Assembly (NCBI RefSeq): GCF_002803155.1
Contig: NZ_NNBP01000019.1
Coordinates: 148,039 to 212,038, forward strand
Origin: Streptomyces sp. CB02959
GTDB taxonomy: Bacteria; Actinomycetota; Actinomycetes; Streptomycetales; Streptomycetaceae
Reading direction: 5' to 3'
DNA length: 64,000 bases
Made by a program: the position numbers and the translations under genes. Positions 57,797 through 64,000 of this stretch are shown here, piece after piece (within the stretch, counting starts at the first letter, position 1; each line of letters starts with the position of its first letter). Below the pieces are notes generated by a model. The model did no database searches and was not told the origin of the DNA. It saw nothing but the letters and a program-made list of their open reading frames with translations.

Positions 57797-58989
57797 GCGT
57801 CCTCCCCGGTCCGCGGTGCCGGCAGGGCGGGGGCCCCGGTGAGGGCCGCGGCGCGCAGGGCGGCGGCCGTGCGAAGGGCCCGGACGGCGGGGTCGTCGGG
57901 GTCGGCGCCGGGCTCGCCGGCGGCCGCCGCCAGCGCCTCCTCGACGGTCCGCAGCCCGCCCAACTCGCCCCGCGCGCCGCGGCCCAGGGCCTCCACCGCG
58001 CCGTCCTGGCGGGACCGCTTGCGGCAGTGGAAGGCCAGTTCGCAGGCGGCCAGGCACTCCGGGGCGTAGGCCGCGGAGACCGCCTCCACCGCCTCGGTCA
58101 GCTCGTCGGCCGGGCGGGTCGCGGTCCGGCCGTCGTCGGTCAGCCCGAGGTCGAAGGTGGTCCCCGCGGGGAGCGCGGCGGCGATCTCCTCGACGCGGGT
58201 GAGCCGGGTCAACTGGCGCCGGGTGGTGGCGAGTTGCTTGCGGACGTCGACGGTGGCGGCGGTCGGGAGGTTGGAGAAGTCCTTGGGGCAGACCAGCAGC
58301 GCCCGATCACGGACCCGGGCCGGGCGGCCGGTGTGCGCCGCGGTGTGCTCGGCCACCGCCTCCAGGGCGAGGACGTAGACCGCCGCCTGGCGGGCCGCGG
58401 CACCGACCTTGGCGGCGTCCGCGGACCCGTCGATCATCGGGAAGGACTTGATCTCGACGACCGTCCAGCTGCCGTCCGGATGCACGACCACGGCGTCCGG
58501 CTCCACGTAGGCCGGCGAACCGGCGACCTCCATCGCCAGCAGCGGATGGTCCAGCAGCGCCCAGCCGCCGGCCGCGGTCGCCTCGCGCAGCGCCAGCGCG
58601 GTGCGCGCCGCCCGGCCCTCGGGCCCGGCCGCGGACAGGTCGGGCCGGGCGACCGCGCCGTCCTCGGGCACCGCCGTGCCCGGCGCCAGCCGCTCGCACA
58701 CCAGCCGCAGCAGTTCGATGCCGCCGTCGGCCTTCACCCGGGCCTCGAAGGAGTTGCCGCGGGCCAGCGCGAACTGGGACTGGCCGTACGCGGCGGGCGA
58801 GCCCAGCGCGCGGGCCAGCGCACCCTTGTCGACGCCCGCGCCGTCCAGCAGCGCCCGGCGTCGGCAGCCGGGATTGGCGGCGAGCGCGGCGAGGGCGCGG
58901 GCGTCCAGCGACCGGGGGCGCACCCCCGGTCCGCGCAGCTCGGTCAAACGCTGCCGCAGGCTCGGTGGGCTTTCGCGGGAAACGTTCAC
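57787..58989 (-). CDS. PD-(D/E)XK nuclease with Cas4/AddB-like cysteines
   Basis: A 400-residue nuclease-like protein. The PD-(D/E)XK core is Glu 83 (GNSFEARV), Asp 165 (EPDAVVV), Glu 179-x-Lys 181 (VVEIKSFP) and the QxxxY motif at 201 (QAAVYVLAL). Four cysteines, Cys 42 in NPGCRRRALL and Cys 312, 316 and 322 in CLAACELAFHCRKR, are placed as in the iron-sulfur clusters of Cas4 and AddB nucleases, although the first C-terminal pair is separated by three residues rather than two. GTG 58989 has GGGAG upstream. First gene of the operon; no cas genes are nearby. Confidence 0.82.
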   Translation of the reverse strand: MNVSRESPPSLRQRLTELRGPGVRPRSLDARALAALAANPGCRRRALLDGAGVDKGALARALGSPAAYGQSQFALARGNSFEARVKADGGIELLRLVCERLAPGTAVPEDGAVARPDLSAAGPEGRAARTALALREATAAGGWALLDHPLLAMEVAGSPAYVEPDAVVVHPDGSWTVVEIKSFPMIDGSADAAKVGAAARQAAVYVLALEAVAEHTAAHTGRPARVRDRALLVCPKDFSNLPTAATVDVRKQLATTRRQLTRLTRVEEIAAALPAGTTFDLGLTDDGRTATRPADELTEAVEAVSAAYAPECLAACELAFHCRKRSRQDGAVEALGRGARGELGGLRTVEEALAAAAGEPGADPDDPAVRALRTAAALRAAALTGAPALPAPRTGEDACR

Positions 58990-59194
58990 CTGCCGAAGTC
59001 TCCCATCCGTCACGCCCGGTGCCCGCACCGGCTCCGTCGCGGCAGCGGCCCCCGCGCGCTCCGGCCGGTGCCCCCCCGCCGGGGCCGCCGGCCGGGTTCC
59101 CGCCGGGTGCGCGATGATGGAAGGGCCGCGGTCAGCGCCGCCCGCGCCAGCGAAGCACGACGACAAGCCGGGAATCCGGCGAGAGGTACGACCC

Positions 59195-59794
59195 ATGGCA
59201 CCGCGCATTCTCCTGGCCAGGCACGGGCAGACGGAGTGGTCCGTCTCCGGCCGGCACACCGGACGGACCGACATCCCCCTGCTGGACGAGGGGCGGCGGG
59301 GCGCCAAGCTCCTCGGCGAGCGGCTGCACCGCGCCCCCTGGGACGGCCTGCCGGACGCCGAGGTCCGCACCAGCCCTCTGGTGCGCGCCAGTGAGACCTG
59401 CGAACTTGCCGGCTTCGGGGCACGGGCCCAGGAGTGGGACGCGCTGCTGGAGATCGACTACGGCGCCTACGAGGGGCTGACCCCGGCGCAGATCAAGGCC
59501 GACCGGCCCGACTGGCTGATCTGGCGGGACGGGGTGCCGGGGGGCGAGACGCTCGCCGAGGTCTCCGCCCGCGCCGACGAGGTGGTCGACTGGGTGCGCG
59601 CGGCCGACCGCGACGTGCTGGTCTTCGCGCACGGCCACATCCTGCGGGTCCTGGGCGCGCGCTGGCTGGGCCTGGACATCTCCTTCGCGGCGCGGCTCCG
59701 GCTGGCGCCGACGTCCCTGTCGGTGCTCGGCTGGGCCTACGGCGAACCGGCCGTGGTGAGCTGGAACGACACCGGGCACCTCGACCTCGGCTGA
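59195..59794 (+). CDS. Histidine phosphatase (phosphoglycerate mutase-like) family protein
   Basis: A 199-residue cytosolic protein of the histidine phosphatase superfamily, branch 1. The phospho-His motif is LLARHGQTEWS at the start, the second catalytic His is in VFAHGHILRVLG, and the substrate-binding Arg is in LVRASETCEL. The acid residue region reads LLEIDYGAYEGLT. ATG 59195 has GAGAGG upstream. Length fits a general sugar-phosphate or nucleotide phosphatase rather than the glycolytic mutase. Divergent from the nuclease operon. Confidence 0.92.
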   Translation: MAPRILLARHGQTEWSVSGRHTGRTDIPLLDEGRRGAKLLGERLHRAPWDGLPDAEVRTSPLVRASETCELAGFGARAQEWDALLEIDYGAYEGLTPAQIKADRPDWLIWRDGVPGGETLAEVSARADEVVDWVRAADRDVLVFAHGHILRVLGARWLGLDISFAARLRLAPTSLSVLGWAYGEPAVVSWNDTGHLDLG

Positions 59795-59830
59795 GCCCCG
59801 CCGCCCTCGGCGGGGGCGGCCCGGGGCGGC

Positions 59831-61273
59831 TTACCGCCCCACGGGGTCGCCGGCCGACCGATGGCGCGCCAGGAAGTCGGCGACCGGGCCGCAGCTGCGA
59901 TAGGGGCCGAGCGCCCGGGCGGTGTCGTCCAGCATCGCCCGGATCCGGGCGGAGCGGACCTGCGCCAGCAGGGTGAGCGCCTGCTGAGCGGCCGTGGCGG
60001 CCTCCTCGGCGGCGCCGCCGGCCGCGAGGTTGCCCGCCAACTCCGTGGTGAACAGGGCGATGTTGCGGGTGAAGTGCGGATCCTGCAGCGCCACCGCCCG
60101 GCGTGCGTGCTCCGCCGCGCGCCCCCGTTCACCCAGCGCCGCCCAGCACTGCGCCGTGAGGCCCGCCAGCTCGGCCTCCCCGTAGAAGGTCATCCACTCC
60201 GGATCGCGCTCCCCGGGCCCGGCCGCGAACAGCCGCTCGGCCCGGGTCAGCGCCTGCGTGCAGCCGGTACGGTCGCCGAGGCCCGCCCAGCCGCCGGCCT
60301 CGCGCAAGGCCAGCAGCGACCGCAGCCGCGGTGAGCCGAGCCGCTTGGCGGCCTGTTGGGCGGCCTGGGCGGCCCGCACCGCCTCGCGCGGCCGGCCGGC
60401 GTCGCGGGCCAGGAAGGCGGTGTTGCAGAACGCGTGCGCCTCCAGGGCGGCGTCGCCGCAGACCCGGGCGGTGGACAGCGCCTCCGCGTAGTGCGAGCGG
60501 GCGTCGTCGAAGCGGCCCGAGTCGTGCGCCAACCAGCCCACGGAGATGGCGAGTTCGCCCGCACCGGCGTGCAGCCGGTCGTAGACCGCGCGGCGTTGCG
60601 CGCCGGCGTCCAGCAGTTCGTAGGCGGCGCGCAGTGGCTGGGCGGCGCGGTGGTACAGGCCGTCGGCGCCGTGCCGGTCGTCCAGCAGGCGGATCCGGCG
60701 GACGGCCTCCTCGACGGCGGTGGCCTCGGCGGCGCCGGCCCGGGCGCCGGGGGCGATACGGGGTCCGGGCACGGACGCGGCGAAGCGGTCCGGCGGGGCC
60801 GGTGCCTGCGCCGGGGGGCCGGCCGGGCAGAGGCCGGTCAGGCCCAGGGCGGCCGCCGGGCCGCCGGTGATGAACGCGCGACGTAGCACGTCGCTCTCCT
60901 TGCGGTTCTGGATACGGGTATCGCGGTGGTCGGGGTCGGTCGCCAGGGCCGCGGCGCTCGTCGCCGCCGTACGCGCCCCCCGTCCGCGTACCGTCTCCCG
61001 CGGCGCGAACCCCATGTCGGGCAGCGTCAGCCCCGGGAACATGTGCCGGAACACCCGTTCGTAGGCGTAGTTCGGGCACCGGATCTCCCCGGACTCGACG
61101 CGGCCCACATAGCGGGCGTCGCACGAGACCTGCTCGCCGATCTCACGGGCGGACCGTCGGACCGCCGCCGCGAACTCGCCGGGTGACAGCCGGCCGCGCA
61201 GCTGTCGGAAGGCGGTGTTCGGGCGGGCGGGTACGGTGCGGGACGACGCTGAACGCTGAGCTTGCGACGCCAT
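59831..61273 (-). CDS. NsdA-like XRE/TPR regulator
   Basis: A 480-residue regulator. An XRE-type helix-turn-helix region (about 20-75) reads LRGRLSPGEFAAAVRRSAREIGEQVSCDARYVGRVESGEIRCPNYAYERVFRHMFPG. The rest is a TPR solenoid (for example DARSHYAEALSTARVCGD and EHARRAVALQDPHFTRNIALFTTELAG). This layout is that of NsdA, a streptomycete negative regulator of sporulation and antibiotic production; the naming is from remembered similarity. A twin-Arg-like segment (RRAFITGGPAAALGLTG) lies between the two parts but is internal, and the protein should be cytoplasmic. Confidence 0.8.
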   Translation of the reverse strand: MASQAQRSASSRTVPARPNTAFRQLRGRLSPGEFAAAVRRSAREIGEQVSCDARYVGRVESGEIRCPNYAYERVFRHMFPGLTLPDMGFAPRETVRGRGARTAATSAAALATDPDHRDTRIQNRKESDVLRRAFITGGPAAALGLTGLCPAGPPAQAPAPPDRFAASVPGPRIAPGARAGAAEATAVEEAVRRIRLLDDRHGADGLYHRAAQPLRAAYELLDAGAQRRAVYDRLHAGAGELAISVGWLAHDSGRFDDARSHYAEALSTARVCGDAALEAHAFCNTAFLARDAGRPREAVRAAQAAQQAAKRLGSPRLRSLLALREAGGWAGLGDRTGCTQALTRAERLFAAGPGERDPEWMTFYGEAELAGLTAQCWAALGERGRAAEHARRAVALQDPHFTRNIALFTTELAGNLAAGGAAEEAATAAQQALTLLAQVRSARIRAMLDDTARALGPYRSCGPVADFLARHRSAGDPVGR

Positions 61274-61519
61274 GGCGGACCTCTCCGTGCCCTACTCCGT
61301 GCCATCGTGTGACCGTGCCGCGTCCTGGCGGTGCGGCGGGTCGACGGTACCGGCTGTGACGGGTCCGCCACCCTGCGTTTGGCAACAAACCGGAATATCT
61401 CACCCGCGATCCGCCATGAAGTGCCATCCTTTGCAGCGTTCCGCCGCCGTAGCTGTTGACGCGTTTCGCCGTTGGAGAGGGTGTAAAGGGTGCGGCGCGT
61501 GCAGGAGGAGGGGTTCTCC

Positions 61520-61960
61520 GTGTGGGAGACCGGCGTCAGCAGGGGCGGCAAGGAGTCCGCGGGTCGGGCCGCGGGCCGCGAGGGGCGCACCGCCCCGGTG
61601 GCCGCCGCCCCGCCCTGTGACCTGGTCACGGTGCCCGCCCGGCAGGGCCTGGAGGCGGTGGACATCCTGCGGCTGCGGGACGGTGTCGGCCCGGTCCTGC
61701 ACGACGGCGCCTGCGACACCCTCGGTTTCCTGGTCCCGCCGGGGACGGCCGACGGCTGGGACGTACCGGGCAGCGCCTGTACCCAGACCTCCCCGCGCGG
61801 CAGCTCCCTCGGCGGTGCGGTGCCGGAGCCGCCGGTGCAGGGCACCGGCTGGCTGGTGCCGCCGGAGGGGGCGTACGCCGACGCCACCGACCCGGTGGTG
61901 CTGCGTGCGGCGCTGGGGGAGGCGGCCCGCACGATCGAGGCGGTCGACCGCTGCCAGTGA
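61520..61960 (+). CDS. Prim-Pol-like family protein
   Basis: A 146-residue protein. GTG 61520 is preferred over GTG 61490 because AGGAGGAGGGG lies six bases upstream. The core CDLVTVPARQGLEAVDILRLRDGVGPVLHDGACDTLGFLVPPGTADGWDVPGSACTQT and GWLVPPEG resemble the compact prim-pol-like proteins of streptomycetes. No catalytic Asp-x-Asp pair is seen. It lies divergent from the NsdA-like regulator. Function is unknown, and relatedness to the protein at 53359 is tentative. Confidence 0.6.
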   Translation: MWETGVSRGGKESAGRAAGREGRTAPVAAAPPCDLVTVPARQGLEAVDILRLRDGVGPVLHDGACDTLGFLVPPGTADGWDVPGSACTQTSPRGSSLGGAVPEPPVQGTGWLVPPEGAYADATDPVVLRAALGEAARTIEAVDRCQ

Positions 61961-62072
61961 GGCGGCGGCGCGGATGAGGTGACGGGTCCGGTCCGCCGGT
62001 GGGGCGGCGGGGCCGGTGAGGGGCGGCCGCGGTGCCGCCCCTCGGTCGCTTCCGGACCGGCCCGCCGGCCCG

Positions 62073-63311
62073 TCAGCGCTGGGAGAGCGAACGCCCGTCG
62101 GGCACCGGCGCCGGGGACGGGTCGGGCAGCGAGACGCCCGGGGGCAGGCCCTGGGGCGGGGGACCGGCGGGTGCCGCCGGACGGGTCCGCCGCGACGCGA
62201 CGCGGGCCTCCTCGTAGACGGCCATCAGCTCCTGGGCGCTGCGGTCGATGTCGTAGCGCCGCACCACCGGGGGCACCGGCAGCCGGACCACTCCGGTGCG
62301 CCGCAACTCCCGCAGGGCGGCGGCGAGTTCGTGTACGCCGTGACCGAAGCGGCGGGCGCCGGGGGCCTGGTCGTCGGGGAGTTCGTCGACGACCGGGCAG
62401 CTGCCGTGGAGGACGTGCAGTCCGGCGGCCAGGGCCTCCAGGGTGGCCAGTCCGAACGCCTCGTCGGGCGACGGCGACACGAAGACGTCGACGGCCGACA
62501 GCAGACCGGGGATGTCCGGCCCGTCGCCGGCCGCCGGCCCGTCCGCGCTGCCGCGGGCGCCGAGCAGGTGGATCCGGTCGGCGGAGCCGAACTGCCCGGC
62601 CATCCGCCGCAGCAGCTCCCGTTCCGGCCCGTCCCCGGCCAGCAGCAGGTGGACGCCGGGCAGTTGGGTCACCGCCCGGACCAGGACGTCGAACCGTTTG
62701 CCGGGCACCAGCCGGCCGGCACCGCCGACCACGAACGCGTCGGGCGGCAGGCCGAGCCGGGCCCGGATCCCGGCCCGGGCGACCGGGTCGAAGGCGAAGC
62801 GGTGCGCCTCGATGCCGTTGGGCACCACGTGGATCCGCCACTCGGGGACGCCCCAGCGGCGCAGTCGGGCGGCGACGGTGTCCGAGACCGCGACGGTCGC
62901 CGAGCCCAGCCGCTCGGTGGCCCGGTACAGGGTGCGGACGCCGCGGGTCAGCCGCCGGCCCTCGATGACCGCGTCGCCCAGCGAGTGCTCGGTGGCGACC
63001 ACCGCCCGGACGCCGGCCAGCCGGGCGGCGATCCGGCCGTAGACGCACGCCCGGTAGAGGTGGGTGTGGACGAGGTCGGGGCCGACGGCGCGGATCAGGC
63101 CGGCCAGGCGGGGGAGCGCGGACAGGTCGCGGGTGCCGGTCATGCCGAGGTGGGTGACGGGAGTGCCGTCCGCCTCGATGGCCTCGGCGAGCGGGCCGGG
63201 GTTGGTCAGGGTGACGACCTCGCAGTGGGCGGGCAGCCGGCGCAGCAGCAGCCGCAGCTGCTGTGCGGCGCCGCCCACTTCGAGGCCGGTGATGACGTGC
63301 AGGACTTTCAC
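62073..63311 (-). CDS. Glycosyltransferase family 4 (polysaccharide biosynthesis)
   Basis: A 412-residue retaining glycosyltransferase with GT-B fold. The N-terminal glycine-rich loop is HVITGLEVGGAAQQLR. The C-terminal donor-binding domain contains GGAGRLVPGKRFDVLVRA, LLLAGDGPERELL and the E-x7-E motif of GT4 as SPDEAFGLATLEALAAG. GTG 63311 has GGAGAG upstream. The last 50 residues are proline-rich. It lies 125 bases after the sugar transferase gene, pointing to a polysaccharide assembly cluster that continues past the right edge. Confidence 0.92.
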   Translation of the reverse strand: MKVLHVITGLEVGGAAQQLRLLLRRLPAHCEVVTLTNPGPLAEAIEADGTPVTHLGMTGTRDLSALPRLAGLIRAVGPDLVHTHLYRACVYGRIAARLAGVRAVVATEHSLGDAVIEGRRLTRGVRTLYRATERLGSATVAVSDTVAARLRRWGVPEWRIHVVPNGIEAHRFAFDPVARAGIRARLGLPPDAFVVGGAGRLVPGKRFDVLVRAVTQLPGVHLLLAGDGPERELLRRMAGQFGSADRIHLLGARGSADGPAAGDGPDIPGLLSAVDVFVSPSPDEAFGLATLEALAAGLHVLHGSCPVVDELPDDQAPGARRFGHGVHELAAALRELRRTGVVRLPVPPVVRRYDIDRSAQELMAVYEEARVASRRTRPAAPAGPPPQGLPPGVSLPDPSPAPVPDGRSLSQR

Positions 63312-63436
63312 CGGATCTCTCCAGGGGTAGCGGTCGGGGTGGCCTGGTCGGCGGCCGGGTCGGCCTCGTCGGGGGGGCAGCGCGCGGCGGTGCGGCGGAC
63401 GTGCGGGGCGGCCGGTCGGTGCCGCCGCGCCGGAGG

Positions 63437-64000
63437 TCACCGGCCCGCCCGCCGGAACGGCGACCGGGCCGCGGCCCGCAGCAGGATCCGCAGGTCCTGC
63501 CCCGGCGACCAGCCGTCGATGTAGAGGTTGTCGAAGCGCGCCCGGTCCTCGGCGCGGGCGCCGTCGCGCAGCCCGTGCACCTGCGCCAGGCCGGTGAGGC
63601 CGGGCGGCATCCGGAGCCGGGCCGCGTGGCCGGGGTGCCGGCGGGCGAACTCCGCGGCCCGGGAGGGCCGTTCGGGGTGCGGCCCGACCAGGCTCAGCTC
63701 GCCGCGCAGCACGTTCCACAGCTGCGGCAGCCCGTCCAGCGAGGTGCGCCGCAGCCATCGCCCGAGGCGGCCGGGCCGGGCACCGGGGCGCGCGGTGCGG
63801 AACCGCAGCAGGGCGAACCGCCGGCCGTCCCTGCCGACCCGCTCCGGCCGGCAGAACACCCCGGGCCCGTCCACCAGCCGCACGGCCAGTGTGCAGCCGA
63901 GCAGCAGCGGCGCCGTCAACAGCAGTGCCACCGACGCCAGGACGAGGTCGAGCGCCCGTTTGGCCGGGCTGCCGGACCGGGACCGCGCGGTCTCCAACGG
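63437..64000 (-). CDS. Bacterial sugar transferase (WcaJ/PssY-type), 5' end at or beyond the window edge
   Basis: At least 186 residues of an undecaprenyl-phosphate hexose-1-phosphate transferase that starts polysaccharide repeat units. It shows a membrane hairpin (KRALDLVLASVALLLTAPLLL), the donor-site region ERVGRDGRRFALLRFRT, the catalytic segment LRRTSLDGLPQLWNVLRGELSLVGPHPERP and GLTGLAQVHGLRD. A TTG at 63997 could be the start, but the frame is open to the edge, so the N-terminus may be missing; many relatives have longer N-terminal membrane domains. First visible gene of a polysaccharide cluster. Confidence 0.9.
   Translation of the reverse strand, partial: PLETARSRSGSPAKRALDLVLASVALLLTAPLLLGCTLAVRLVDGPGVFCRPERVGRDGRRFALLRFRTARPGARPGRLGRWLRRTSLDGLPQLWNVLRGELSLVGPHPERPSRAAEFARRHPGHAARLRMPPGLTGLAQVHGLRDGARAEDRARFDNLYIDGWSPGQDLRILLRAAARSPFRRAGR

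Noticed and set aside
57787..58989. CRISPR-Cas system suggested by the Cas4-like nuclease
   Set aside because: No repeat-spacer array and no cas1, cas2 or effector gene is in the window; cysteine-bearing nucleases of this kind also occur in repair.

Overview
The window looks like chromosomal DNA of a Streptomyces species or a close relative. GC content is very high, GTG and TTG starts are common, and several families are typical of sporulating actinomycetes: an SsgA-like protein, an NsdA-like regulator, DUF445, a class E sortase and a DUF3618 protein. There are three identical tRNA-Lys(CTT) genes but no rRNA, no CRISPR array and no recognisable insertion sequence or phage. Both ends cut a gene: an MFS transporter on the left and a sugar transferase on the right.

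Left part (1-19.5 kb): mostly housekeeping and envelope genes. These are an MFS carrier, a membrane-anchored protein with a sensor kinase, a BCP-type peroxiredoxin, a GroES-like protein, and a guanidine-III riboswitch in front of an SMR guanidinium exporter. They are followed by a class A penicillin-binding protein, an ABC-2 exporter operon, a SGNH hydrolase, DUF445, a class E sortase, a DUF3311/sodium-solute symporter pair, a YidC paralogue and a fumarylacetoacetate-hydrolase-family enzyme.

Middle-left (19.5-32.4 kb): a large extragenic inverted repeat, then a divergent Gfo/Idh/MocA dehydrogenase and ROK repressor sharing a palindromic operator. Next is a compact 2-aminoethylphosphonate-type cluster: GntR/UTRA regulator, FAD oxidase, phosphonatase-like hydrolase and a PhnSTUV-type ABC importer. 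Downstream lie a NagD-like HAD phosphatase, a broken second copy of part of that gene, and two small membrane proteins.

Middle (32.4-53.3 kb): this stretch is punctuated by the three tRNA-Lys genes. Between the first two are an SsgA-like protein, a chitin-type lytic polysaccharide monooxygenase preceded by two DasR-box-like sites, and an acyl-CoA-synthetase-like protein behind a perfect palindrome. Between the second and third is a catabolic region: an IclR regulator, an ehuBCDA-type importer, DUF3830, an amidase, a 2-hydroxyacid dehydrogenase and two maleate-isomerase-family proteins, one of which lacks its second catalytic cysteine. None of the standard ectoine-degrading enzymes is present, so the substrate is open. 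An LLM flavoenzyme, a PAS-GGDEF-EAL protein and a secreted M6 protease follow.

Right part (53.3-64 kb): a leftward operon encodes a PD-(D/E)XK nuclease with four cysteines placed as in Cas4/AddB iron-sulfur nucleases, an unknown 515-residue protein and an SF1 (UPF1-like) helicase. It has the make-up of a DNA repair or defence module. It is followed by a histidine phosphatase, an NsdA-like regulator, a prim-pol-like protein and exopolysaccharide glycosyltransferases. All family names come from reading translated sequence and remembered motifs; no search was run.
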